A stretch of 64,000 bases of DNA from Hyaloperonospora brassicae (Eukaryota > Oomycota > Peronosporomycetes > Peronosporales > Peronosporaceae). Each line of letters begins with the position of its first letter. Position 1 is the first letter of the stretch. The stretch covers positions 1 to 64,000 of the forward strand of contig CANTFL010000143.1 of assembly GCA_947650285.1 (NCBI GenBank), written 5' to 3'. A program made the translations under genes and the position numbers. Positions 23,765 through 34,288 of this stretch are shown here, in pieces. The notes beneath the pieces are model-generated. The model made no database searches and was not told the origin of the DNA. It saw nothing but the letters and a program-made list of their open reading frames with translations.

Positions 23765-23869
23765 TTAGTAGTCTTTGTCAATCTCTAGACTCTGTGACTC
23801 GAACCGGTCGGCTTGCTGCTTCAGTCTTCGTTCTTCGATCGCTGCTCGAAAGTCGTCCGTAGTGGCCAT
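23765..23869 (-). pseudogene. possible gag start of the old minus-strand Gypsy element
   Basis: A 34-codon frame starts MATTDDFRAAIEERRLKQQ and is strongly charged and helical, similar in style to the first residues of oomycete Gypsy gag proteins. It ends at a TAA. Its distance to the integrase relic (about 6-7 kb on the same strand) suits the gag-to-integrase span of one element. The assignment is tentative. Confidence 0.3.
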
Positions 23870-25774
23870 TGCCAAGGTACTACGGCGACTGGTATCATAC
23901 CGTATCTTGTATTCCGCCCGTTACGCCTAGATTGATTATCTATGCGGACAAGTCGGTGTTCTTCACTACGGTATTGATGATCGAATCGTCATACATCAAT
24001 TTGTTATTGAGGTGGTTCTCCAATCGATGAGAGCTATCATTCCGATCGCTGTTTGCGACGAGTAACCCGAAAGCCATATTGATTAAGTTCTGATAGTCGA
24101 CTGATGCGTGTCCAGTAACGTTGTTTTTTGCGCTTTTCGTCTAGTAGCCAATGACTAGTGATCTGCTCAAAGCGATGAATGTCATTTAAGTGTTGCGGGT
24201 AGATGACATCCATAAAATTTCATATACACAATTAAGCGAGAAGTGCGTGTAATGGTGTTTTACATCTTGACTCTTAAAGTTTGGCAAATTCATATCTTGA
24301 CCATACCGCACTGCGTACTGCGACCAGTAGTATTCCAAAACTCCTTACTGAGTGACTTCATGTTCTCTGAGTATTCTTTGACAACTGTTGATTTTAACTC
24401 TTGGCTGCCTAATTCAGATGCAAATTAAAAGAATTAGCACCAGTCGTTCTGGTATTTACACGTTCCTTTCATCCTATAGGTAAGCTATTGAATTTACTCG
24501 AGGGATTCGTCGGACCGGTACCTTCTTTCCTAAACTTTTGGGATCATGCCCAGTGAAGCATGCGTTTATATGTCAATTACTTCCCTCACTCCATTAGCTA
24601 TCCATCGAAGCTAATTGAAGATTGTAATCGTTTGCCGATTGACCGCTCCACATTACCTGACCCTGAATTGATCGTCGTAGGATGCAATTGCATCGTCATC
24701 GCCTATTGATAGCCCGAGTCTTCGAGTTGGTGTTGATTTCCCCGCAGTCGCCATGAGGCCATCTACAACATATGGCGGGATTTCAATTCGCTGGAATATC
24801 TCTTGTTTTGTTTCAGCTTGCGTCGTCTTGCTTGCGTTTGTTGAAGCATGGCTCTCGGTTGCTTTTCTCTTAGACTCAAAACGTGCTGATATCGCCTCTT
24901 TATCTTCCACCAACGAGTCTTATTCGAGCAGGTGATACACCTTTTGGTTGAAGCTTGGTATTGCAGCAGTTACATACTCGCCCCTTAGACTACCTCTCTA
25001 TTATTTCATCTATTTATTAATAACCTGTGGGTTAAAGATTTCTTTCTCCAAGTGAAATCCTGCGCAGCCTTACAATTCTATGCCATCGCGCACAAGAGAT
25101 ATCATTGTACGCCTAGAAAACCGAATGCTCACGTTGATGCAGCTCATTTTCAACATAAGGCTTAGATCGGACTATTTTGCTTGTTTGTTTGCCTTTATGT
25201 GTCAAACTGTTTGATGCGCTTGCTCTTCTTCATCTATTCAGCAATTAGATGAAGGATCCAGTTCGCCTGGGGCCCAGAAATCTTATTTGCAGTTATGCAG
25301 ATAGCTAATGGTAGCCCCCCTTAGTTAAAATCCGCTGCTTGTCGTCGTTGCCATTATCCTACTTAGCTTGCACAAATTCTTTCACCACTGTGTGTGTATC
25401 TCTGTCATTGCTTGTACGTGACTCACACGCCCCGCATGTACCACACGCTTTACTCGTCCACTTCAAATACTCATCCACCCTTGTACTCGTCTCTTTCATC
25501 TTGTTCTTGATTCTATTGGTCTTCCCCTTCGAACTCATCATCCCCGGGTTCTCGCTTTTCTTCCTTCTTCAATTATATTTTGTTCGCTCTCGCCTGGATC
25601 GACTCGGTGCTTGACGGTCTTTCAGCTATCTGTGAAATTTTGCCGCGCGCTTTATCTAAATGGATGACCATATTGCCTGTAGTTAGTTGCTTAAAACCTG
25701 CTAAATAATCGCACATCATGGAATCCCCGGTCGCGGCACCAGTTGAGGCTCAATACTTCGTGTAAATGGTAATA
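23870..25774. other. intergenic, no gene recognised
   Basis: AT-rich, with short frames. An 86-codon minus-strand frame at 24653-24913 is Lys/Glu/Thr-rich and may be another gag scrap. No LTR ends recognised. Confidence 0.35.
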
Positions 25775-26290
25775 ATATAACACTATCAACGGAAATACGG
25801 AACAATACTGCCGCGGTAGGCCGGCGCTTTCGGCTGTTGCGTTAGGATAGAACGATACCCGTGCGCGATTCTTCCTTTGTGATTGAGTTGTGGCTTTCGT
25901 CTAGCCAATTCCTCGCAACCAATTCCATCATAAGACTGCTTGAGATCAACAGCTTCGAAAACTCCCACCTCCTGTGACTTCGCACTAAAGGGTGAAAACC
26001 GACGCCTTACGCGCTTTACAGGTCACCAGGTGCATTTCACGCTCCTTCTTCCGAGACTTAACACCTCGTTGTTGAAGAGACTCTTTCAACGATCCCTGCT
26101 ACTAAGCCTTACCGGCTCGTCGTCGGCGAGACTCCTTCCTTCTCTAGTAGCGAGCGCTGCCCAACCAGGGCCTTCCTAACTCTTGGCGCTACCATTCGAT
26201 ACCTCTATGAGCTATGCCTATCGAGCTACGACAGCAGGCATAATCAAACGCGAACAGGGACTTGCGCTACGTGTACTCGTGTCTTGGCTA
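25775..26290 (+). repeat. LTR-like dispersed repeat, copy 2
   Basis: Aligns with copy 1 at 2140-2720. Shared blocks include ACAATA.TGCCG, TTCGGCTGTTGC, a GACTGCTTGAGATC block, CTCCTGTGACTTC, CGACGCC, AGGTCACC and CTATGCCTATCGAG, ending with CAGGGACTTGC. Spacing between blocks is conserved apart from small indels. Confidence 0.6.
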
Positions 26291-26399
26291 TAAAAAATTT
26301 CTGCACTGTGTTAATTTATCTTTTATGCTATATCGAAGAGCGAGTTTGAGTATATCTATGTCCTTTTCTAAGTTCTTTCTACAAATAACGTGGCGAATC

Positions 26400-26515
26400 T
26401 GACGTTCGATCTTCAAGCACTTTGAACGATAAAATGTGACTGAGCCGACATCCAGTTCGCCTACCTCCGTTCTCCAATCTCCAGTTCGCCGATCTTCAGT
26501 TTGCCGACCCCCTTT
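26400..26515 (+). repeat. short decayed array after LTR-like copy 2
   Basis: Several diverged units of CCAGTTCGCC/CGATCTTCAGTT type lie where the longer TCGACTCGTCG arrays lie after copies 1 and 3. It is much shorter and weaker than the other two. Confidence 0.4.
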
Positions 26516-27660
26516 TCTTTGACCACCACTAGAATAGGGAGTATGAACAAATCTACATCACATCCGTAATTAATGCATTGCAGCTCCTTATATTCGACGA
26601 GATGGAATGCGTCGTCGGGCTCGACGAGAATATTATAAAAAGAATTTCTTCTTCGATTGCCTTGAAAATAAACAGATTAATATTGAAGCTCTCATATTGA
26701 CGAATGTTTGTCGACCCACCAAGAAGAGTTTTATATTAATATTGTCTGGATAGGATGAATCGTCTATCACTCTGATTTCGCTTCAGCAAGAGCAAAATTT
26801 GCTGTTAAAGTTTGCTGGTATAACAAGGTTCTGTAAAGTTGCATTAAGTTCAAGTTGAAAGAATTTGGCGATCGCGACACGTTTCTCGTTTCTCTTTAGA
26901 GCGAAAAAATGGCGCCTGCATCCATGAAAACGACGGTAGAATGTATTCACATAAAATTATGCTGTACAAAGCTCTTTAAGGGTGTTAATGCTGTCTTCAC
27001 CAATCCCTTATATAGTAGATGATTCAATGATGGATAGGCTGACTACTAAGTGCTATTAGGTATACACGGCACTTCATCCCTATCTTTATGACATTTTTAG
27101 CTAACTATACTGATGATGGTCGAGATCAGGTGGTCCGAACCTCGCGTATATGAGGTAAAGAGGACGTTTATATAATAATGATGACGCTAGTCTAATGTGA
27201 TGAACCGAGTTTAATATAGTTTATCATACAAAAACATATCTGCCTACACCGCTATTTCGATCTATCTAAACACAAGCATGAAATGTAACCGTCTGCTAAC
27301 AATAATATGCGTGCTTTCATTGCACATCGCATGCTTGTTGATTGATAGAATGGCCTGTATAAGAAAAGAGCAGAACATACTTAATGTCACATGCTACATT
27401 ATGATTCAAGAAAACTATTTGCGAAGACAATATACGCAAGGCATTTGCTTATACCAATAGTCTGTGATGAGACCCCCCCCCCGTTCTTTTGACAAAAAGT
27501 TTCATTTCGATTATCATTATTCGACAAGACGGCTGTATTGATTCGGCTTGCATAAATAGGATCTCGTGTACAGTTTTTTTTCTTTGATAATATTGGGTTG
27601 CGTAGCAAAGCATCACATAGCTGACGTGGTAACGTTGATGGTTAAGAATTGTAACAAAAT
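26516..27660. other. AT-rich intergenic sequence
   Basis: No gene or repeat recognised. A run of ten C bases lies at 27473-27482. Confidence 0.5.
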
Positions 27661-27664
27661 ACAT

Positions 27665-29085
27665 TTCTAACGTCCCAGCAAAACAATATCGCCAAGTCAA
27701 GTCGATGATATGGGCTGTTGCTTTGTGATAAACGTTATCCTTGGCGATCATTCCTTCAGGTCTAGTTGTTGCCTTCGCCTGACCATTTATCGCAACAAAT
27801 TTCCTCCGAGGTCAGCCTTAGCATAGCAGCTTCTAAATTTATCTGTCTAAGTGATTCCACATATAGGTTGAAAGCCAATTCTCCCCCGCTTTTACAGCTC
27901 ACCGAGCGCAGTATACGCCAGACTAACAAATACAGTGCCCTAGGCTAAGACCCACCGGATTGTCCCTGGGCAGGTCTTAAAAGGTGCCGACTATTTAGTC
28001 ACCGGCTCGACACTCGACAAGTCTTAAACAGGTGCCGTCTATTTGGTCACCGACTTGTCGATGGAAAAGACTCGAAGTTTGCCGATTGCGATTGCCCACC
28101 CAGAACCGACTCACTCTGTGAGAGCTACCAGTCACAACCTATACAAGCTTTGCCTTTCGAGGTTTGATGGCAAGTGTAACGGGGTAGCCCGTTACACAAA
28201 GTTACCATTGTGACAAAGATGGTAGCAAAGAATAGTACATTAAATATTCGTATAACAGTATCACAAATTACAGTGATGTTGTTAGAATGACCGAAGGGTC
28301 TACTCGTTGATTGATATTGTGACTACATCAACCCACCAATCGCTGCTAGACGCGTGCAATGGGTGGGGAGTAGACGTCATCATGCATTTAGTTACATTAA
28401 TATAATTAAGTCAGGACAAACAAAGAACAAGAGTTATGGGACTTAATTTATATTAGACAATTTTTACTTTCACCACGACGAGAGTCTTTATGTAACGGGG
28501 CACACCCTTGCGTGAACTTAACGCAAGGGTTTCGGGTGCCCCGACAGACGTACACGAGGCGAACGAGGAAGCGTAGGATAAGGAAAAAGTAAAACTGTTG
28601 TATTAATATAATTAAGTGCTTTTGCTACTGTCTCTCTGTTTAACCTGACTTAATTATGTTAATATAACTGAGTGTATGGTGACGTCTCGTCACCACTCAT
28701 TACGCGCGTCCTGCGGCGATTAGTGGGTTGATATCATCACGATATCAACCAATGAGCAGACTCTTTGGTCGCTTCACCAATGAGCAGACTCTTTGGTCAC
28801 TTCACCAATATCACCATCATCGGTGATATTGTTTAAAGAAAATTCACTTAATATTCTTTGTTGTCACTTTCTTTTAAAGTGACACTTCCATGTAACGGGC
28901 TGCCCCGTTACACTTTATCTTAGTCGCTTACCTTACTCTGTATTAGTGTTATACATAGCAGGGCACTGACCTTCACTGTTGTCAGTGAAATTTAACTCGT
29001 ACTGGCAAACCAGTATGTAATCGTCGGTGCCCCATTACAGCTGGTATATCTAGCCCACGCAGGGACTTGCTGAATGAAAGTAGCG
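27665..29085 (+). repeat. LTR-like dispersed repeat, copy 3, split by an insertion
   Basis: Homologous to copies 1 and 2, with blocks such as AACAATAT.GCC, GGGCTGTTGC, AAGACCCACCGG, GGTGCCGTCTATT.GGTCACCG, CTCGACAAG and AAGCTTTGCCTTTCGAGG. The last block (ATCTAGCCCACGCAGGGACTTGCTGAATG in its order) resumes after 29038. The copy is therefore interrupted by the insertion at 28172-29038, which must be younger. Confidence 0.6.
28172..29038. mobile_element. inserted element with TGTAACGGGG ends, probably a solo LTR
   Basis: It starts TGTAACGGGGTAGCCCGTTACA and ends GGTGCCCCATTACA, so both ends carry the inverted TGTAAYGGGG motif that also starts the LTRs of the chromovirus at 6226. Inside is a long inverted repeat: about 28318-28420 pairs with about 28639-28740, with most positions complementary. 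TGTAACGGGC..CCCGTTACA occurs again at about 28891-28912 and a further palindrome at 28491-28547. No coding sequence. A solo LTR is the simplest reading. A foldback or MITE-type element, or nested copies, are alternatives. Confidence 0.55.
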
Positions 29086-29156
29086 CGTCATGAACTTATA
29101 ATTCTTCTTTGTATTGATTCTCTTTTACTCTCTTTTAGTAGAAACACATGGGTAGC

Positions 29157-29183
29157 TCCTCTCTCTTTCTCTCTCTCTCTCTC
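29157..29183 (+). repeat. CT microsatellite
   Basis: A run of CT dinucleotides with one interruption. Confidence 0.9.
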
Positions 29184-29229
29184 GTTACCTAATTCAACCT
29201 CCTAGCGCAAGCGAGTATGGGATGATTGA

Positions 29230-29460
29230 CGACGTGTCGCTCCGAGTTCGACTTGTCGAGTTCGTCTCGTCGAGTTCAGTTCGCCGATTTCTGTTCGAGT
29301 CGCTGATTTCTAATCGATTTGCCAATTTCTGTTCGACTTGCCGATTTCTGTTCGACTCGTCGCGTTCTGTTTGACTCGTTGACTTTATTCCGAAGTATTG
29401 AGATCGACTCGTCGTTTCTATTTCGTCTCGTCGAGCGCGACCCGTCGAAAATGGCCAGAT
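29230..29460 (+). repeat. degenerate TCGACTCGTCG / TTCTGTTCGACT tandem array
   Basis: Units of about 20 bases around GATTTCTGTTCGACTTGCC, giving way to CGACTCGTCG units. Related to the array at 2812-3185 and in the same position relative to an LTR-like copy. Confidence 0.65.
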
Positions 29461-29469
29461 ATGCGAAAT

Positions 29470-30007
29470 TAAAACATGTGGATTTCCCTAGACCACAACG
29501 GGTGCTTTTGCTGCAGTCGACAGGCTGATGTCTGTGGTTAGGTCTGCCAGTTAAGGTCTTCTGCGACAACTTTGTTGTCGATACGTAGAAGATGTTTGAC
29601 TGCCACTCGTGGTGTCAGGCCTACTTTATGCAGCTCAAACGATACAAAATGACGTCATGTCTCTATTACGCAGAAAAGTTGCCTTCTTGGTGACCCTGTA
29701 ATGAACGCGACACTCAACAGATCGACCGTTTATAACCTTGACATAAACGCGACGCTAGACGCAATTACCTGCGCAATCGAAGACTCGGAAGACTCAGACA
29801 GTATACTCAAAGAGAAGATTCGAAAAAAGCCGTCCAGATTTGTCGAGCGGACCCACTGATCACAGCTTGTGCTAAATGGCAAGCACACTTTTAGCCACAC
29901 CATTCATTTTTGTGTTATCCTCGCAAACAAACCACAACAGCTAGTTTCGACAGACTGAACATGGCACGGGTGAATGTATGAGTTGCATTGTCCTGAGGTG
30001 CCCATTC
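29470..30007. other. 3' flank of PRMT5, nothing else recognised
   Basis: No gene seen. This is where the repeat-rich stretch changes to the gene island. Confidence 0.5.
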
Positions 30008-32201
30008 CTACAGCCCGATCCAATAGGATCGACCATTTGGATTGTGAATAGGGGCGTGGCACGTACCGCTACCCGGGGCCACTGACCACTCGTACCAGAC
30101 ACGGCTGTTACCCTCCAGCCTCCAAAAGTCTACCACGACCTCTTCACCCTTCTGAAAACGCAGTGGCTGGCGTAGGGGAAAGTAAATTGGAAACCAACTG
30201 AACATGCCATCGGAATGCGTATCCGGCTCGATACTCAGCGTCACGTCGCCGTAAAGCACAGCGTCGAAGTAGCCTGCCAGGCCATGGACAACAGCGCTCT
30301 CAGCAGCGACAAAGCGAAGTTCTGCTTGTCTCCTGTTGTCAATTCGAGTATTGAACTTCGGATGAGTGAACTGGAAACACCTCTGGGTAGGCGCCAGCGC
30401 ATAAAAGTTGTGCAGTCGCACAACGTAAGGCGTCTCGAAGCTCTTAACCGAGTCGTGAACCTTCACCTCATTCCAAAGTTTTGACGACATCACAGGCGCC
30501 ACGTATGACGTGTATTCACACGGAATACTGATGCCATTCTCTACAACATATACCAGTAGAACAGAAGAGTGATTACTGCTGCTTTTATCACAAAGAACGA
30601 CAAAATACGCACCGTGCAACAGGCTCTGAGCACCGTCTAGACACTCAGGGGACAACTCGTTGTCACCGAAGGATCCAAGAAGCTCACTGACCATAATATC
30701 TGCGCGCTCTTTTGTGCGCCAGCTACGCATGTCCGATGCCACGATCGTAACGTTGTCCCATTTCTCCGAAATCTTGAGGTTGCGCAAAGTAATGACTGCG
30801 TTCGCATTTTTCTCCACAGCAAACATCCGTGTCTTTCGATTCGCAAGAGTGGCGGCACGAAGAGCGCAGCGTACGAGCGGTCCGCGACCTGCGCCAACAA
30901 CCACTACAACTGACTCTTTGTCGTCGGGGGTATGCTCTAGTGCCTTTGTGATAGCCTTCTCATACTGGTTGTACTTGAAAGTGTCCTGCTCAAAAGTCTC
31001 GTACGTCTGCGATTCGAGATTGTCCATGAGAGGCTGTAGCGGGGCCTGGAGGTAGTCTAGGTAGGGCGCTTCAAACTGCGTCTTGCGATCCTGGCTCGGC
31101 AGTTTGCTATAAAGGAAATGTAGATACTGCACGTACGGCAGCATTTTCTCACGATGACGAGGTCGCCCACTCAAGTAAAACTGAACTTTGTGCTGGAAAA
31201 GCTGCGCCATGAGCTTCTGATGTCGCTGAGACAGCGCCGGGTATCCCTTTCGATTTGTCAGGAAGATGTCGGTAGAAACAATCGCTGCCTTTATCCACAA
31301 CGATCAACTTTTAGCCGAGCCAACACACTATACCATATCGCAAAAAAACGCTTGTTCAGCGTGATCACGCACCTTGACGGGTTCACCAAGCCAGCGCTGG
31401 ACCACCTCGGCACTTGGCAGGTCAGCTGTAATTTCCAGCGCCACGAACAGCTTCGGGTGATACTCGCAGCGAGCACGTAACGAGTCCCATGTTTCCCACG
31501 GATCGACCAACGCCTCGTGCTTATTTTCTTCCGTTTCCATCACCGCAGCAGCAGCACAAAGCCCCGCCACAGGATCAGTTTCCATCGGCGCCTTCGCACA
31601 CGACTGCTGCCTTGGAGTTAACAGAATACGCACCCAAAACTGGAGATATTGCGCCTGGGTGAGCGACTGGTTCAGTACGCGCGCGTAGTTGGACGACTGT
31701 TCGGCATGCCGCGGGGTCGGCAGCAGCACAGCTGGCACGGATAGATGCGAAGCCCACGCTACTTCCTGTTTAAACACCTTCTCGGCACTCAGCCGCACGC
31801 GCTGTGTCGTCGCGTCCAAGTCCATCCACTTGGAGACAACGCCGACGACAGAGGCCGTCCAGCCGCGCGAATCCAACACGAGATCCGAGCGCGTTTGTGG
31901 ACCGTCGCGGGTATCCGAGAGCCCATCATCGTCCCGTTGGAAGCTGCGCATCCAACAGTAACAAACAGTATAAGTCATATTGTCAATCGACACAGCCTTA
32001 GTGCTCTTTTCAATACCGCGGGTGGAAGAGCGGCGCTGCAACGCCATTCATCTTCTCCTCATGCACCTGCAAGAGAAGGTCGTGAGTCACCAGAACACAC
32101 TGCACAAAGAGACGAGAGATCAGTGCAAGTCGGACCTTGTTGAGCGTCGCCGGCAGGTCCTGCACAAACGGTGTCTCGAGGCCGACAAAGAGGCGGCTCA
32201 T
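30008..32201 (-). CDS. PRMT5: protein arginine N-methyltransferase 5 (PRMT5), five exons
   Basis: Type II enzyme that symmetrically dimethylates arginines in histones, Sm proteins and other targets, in nucleus and cytosol. Exons read on the minus strand are 32136-32201, 32017-32066, 31373-31943, 30613-31288 and 30008-30540, giving 631 residues, close to the human length. All introns are GT..AG (69, 73, 84 and 72 bp). The N-terminal TIM-barrel shows FHPRFQRD and GPQTRSDL. The SAM-binding GAGRGPL is at about 361. The double-E loop SELLGSFGDNE has its glutamates at about 431 and 440. A Phe in the YETFE block (about 328) corresponds to the residue tied to symmetric methylation. The first and fourth introns lack in-frame stops and are multiples of three, so an ORF caller reads through them. 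Removing them restores family spacing. Divergent to the membrane-protein gene at 32444. Confidence 0.95.
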
Positions 32202-32443
32202 CTTTTTGTCGTATTGTTTTTATTTTAATAATTGACTGGACCCAAGCGCATAAACGACAATAAAAAGAGTAAATAGATGTGGATTGGTGTGGCCACTTCG
32301 CGGGCCGTCACGTGACCATCCGACCGACCGACCGACCGACCGACCGACCGACAAGATACCCATGAAACAGCATGTCACTAAACTGAAACACACCACGCAT
32401 TACCATCCACCGTCGCCTGAATTCGCGATCTCGCTCCCGCCTC
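32202..32443. promoter_or_regulatory. shared divergent promoter with (CGAC)8
   Basis: 242 bases separate the start codons of PRMT5 (-) and the membrane-protein gene (+), so both promoters must lie here. It contains eight perfect CGAC units at 32321-32352 and an AT-rich stretch beside the PRMT5 start. No clear TATA box. Precise promoter elements were not identified. Confidence 0.6.
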
Positions 32444-33364
32444 ATGTCGTGGCTCCTCGTGCTCGTGCTGCTCCTCTCGCCGCCGCGCGTCCTCTGCGAC
32501 ACGCGAGCGCCCGTACCCGTGTCCACGACCGAGACACACAGTGCCGATGCCGTGCAGCCTCTTCTTCCGCCCGCGACCGCGTCGAGTCGGAAGAAAGCGA
32601 TTGTGCTGCCCGCTGTCCACAATGAGACGCTCTCGGCGGCCTTCTCGGGCTGCGGGCTCTGCCAGCAAACGGGCCAATGCAGCCACGCGTACCACGGCCA
32701 GCCGGGCCAGTTCTGCATTGGACTGGCGTCCGGCGCGCCCTGTTGCTGTCCACGCGACGCGCAGTGCGCTGCGAGTCCGTACGAGTGTCGCTGTCGCCGG
32801 GCTGTGCCCTATCATTACGGCGGGTACGACGACCACCAATTGAGGCCCTCGAGGCCCTCGTCGTCGTCGGGCGGTGGCGTGTTTGGCACAGTTCTGTTCA
32901 TTGTGATGGTCCTGCTCTGCTGTGTGTGCTGCTGCTACCTGCCAGCGCGGCGGGCGCAGCAAGAACGAGAGGAGCAGTATGCTTACGCCCAACCCGTTGC
33001 ATCGTCGAGTCAGTACGGGACGTACGCGGACCAGCAGCAGCCACAAGCTGCTCCGTATGCGTACGCCTCGGCCCCTGTGGCATACGAAGCGGTTCCGTAT
33101 CGGGAGAGTGGCGGCAGCGGCCACACTATGGCAGCGGGTGCACTTGGAGCGCTGGGCGGACTGGGCGTCGGTGCAGCGCTGGGCTCTGCGTTTGGCGGGC
33201 ACCGCGATACCACTGGCTATGCTGGCGATGTAGGCGGCGTGTCCGACAACACGTACACGTTCAGCGGGGACACGGGCGGCGGTGACTATGGTGCAGGTGG
33301 AGGCTATGGCGATGACTTTGGTGGCGATGGCGGGGACGATGGCACGTTTGCAGGCGACTCGTAG
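32444..33364 (+). CDS. single-pass membrane protein with Cys-rich ectodomain and Gly-rich tail
   Basis: 306 residues, no intron. Residues 1-18 form a signal peptide (MSWLLVLVLLL) ending near LC-DT. The luminal or extracellular part has ten cysteines between about 70 and 117, including a CCC run at 100-102, and a possible glycosylation site NET at 60. A transmembrane segment spans about 147-165 and is itself Cys-rich. The cytoplasmic side has a Tyr/Gln/Ala-rich region, a glycine-zipper-like stretch (GALGALGGLGVGAALG, about 232-247) and an Asp/Gly-rich end. The layout suggests a surface or endomembrane protein. No named family recognised. High GC at third positions supports coding. The start is the only ATG before the signal peptide. 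Confidence 0.8.
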   Translation: MSWLLVLVLLLSPPRVLCDTRAPVPVSTTETHSADAVQPLLPPATASSRKKAIVLPAVHNETLSAAFSGCGLCQQTGQCSHAYHGQPGQFCIGLASGAPCCCPRDAQCAASPYECRCRRAVPYHYGGYDDHQLRPSRPSSSSGGGVFGTVLFIVMVLLCCVCCCYLPARRAQQEREEQYAYAQPVASSSQYGTYADQQQPQAAPYAYASAPVAYEAVPYRESGGSGHTMAAGALGALGGLGVGAALGSAFGGHRDTTGYAGDVGGVSDNTYTFSGDTGGGDYGAGGGYGDDFGGDGGDDGTFAGDS

Positions 33365-34288
33365 GTGCGATGGAATACAGTTGGGATGAGCCGTGCAGGT
33401 AGTGGCGAAGGACTCTGCGGCTACTATATGTTGTGGTGGATAGTAACGAATGGAATCAAACGGATCTACACAAGCCCAGTTGACGCTTCTGTGGCTGCTA
33501 CTGGAAATGGGATGTCACTCACGTAGCAACTAAACCAAATCTACACCTTATGCATTTACGGACATGTAGCAGCAAGTGACACGGCATCTACGACTATTAG
33601 CGACTGCTTTCACCGTCGCTGTTGATCGCTCTGTAGACCTCGTAGCACGTTCGTATCAGTATTGACTTCCAGCCGTATCTTTCCATTATTCCATCGCACG
33701 AACCCTTCTCGATCGTCATGCTGTACAGCTGCTGATTTGAGGATCGCATCATCCTGACAGTGTCCCCATTCGCACTTCAACGTCAACGTGCCCCATGTAA
33801 TATAAAAACCAAACCCATCATTGGTACCATAGTGCTCAACAATGAGCACAGATGCAGTTCGATCATCATCTCTTGTACGCACACAGTAATAAGCTCCGAC
33901 CGATCAGGCGTATGTACAATACATATTCATTCACATACATGCAACGCCTCATTGTCTCGCAGAAAGAAGAGAACAGGCCCTGGCAGTTTAAGTCGCACGA
34001 CCCAATCGCGTCGCGCGAAAGACGCCCTTTCCGTGAACTCAGACACACCCACGTACACTGACTGAGCTGGACGAAAGCTTCTTCCCACCCACCCACATAA
34101 ACGTGCTTGAAGTCCCGAGCTGCTGCGTAAACAAACACGACCCAAATCCACACGTACTTGTTGAAGTTGGTGCGTTTTTCTCTCGCCGCTCCTTTGGAAT
34201 TCCACGAGCCATTTCCCAAGTCGTCGTCTTCGAACGTGCAGTTCCTTTCGCGGACCTATTGCTCATCACCCGTTCCTCTTCTTTCTTC
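33365..34288. other. intergenic between two plus-strand genes
   Basis: Contains the weak minus-strand frame at 33610-33882. The last part is the leader of the tRNA-binding-domain gene. Nothing else recognised. Confidence 0.5.
33610..33882 (-). pseudogene. orphan minus-strand reading frame, possible exon remnant
   Basis: An open frame of about 90 codons begins at a GTG rather than ATG and extends upstream a few codons (AYYCVRTRDD) to a TGA. It reads like a folded domain (VEHYGTNDGFGFY, CEWGHCQDDAIL, GFVRWNNGKIRLEV) but has no start codon, no high third-position GC and no visible flanking exon. It may be a leftover exon of a lost gene. No family recognised. Confidence 0.25.

Noticed and set aside
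32677..33285. 202-codon plus-strand frame overlapping the Cys/Gly-rich membrane protein
   Set aside because: Shadow in another frame of a GC-rich gene. The chosen frame has a signal peptide, ordered cysteines and a membrane segment.
34103..34288. upstream in-frame extension of the tRNA-binding-domain protein
   Set aside because: The 62 extra residues lack the gene's codon bias and include a hydrophobic run typical of translated leader. The domain starts right after the ATG at 34289.
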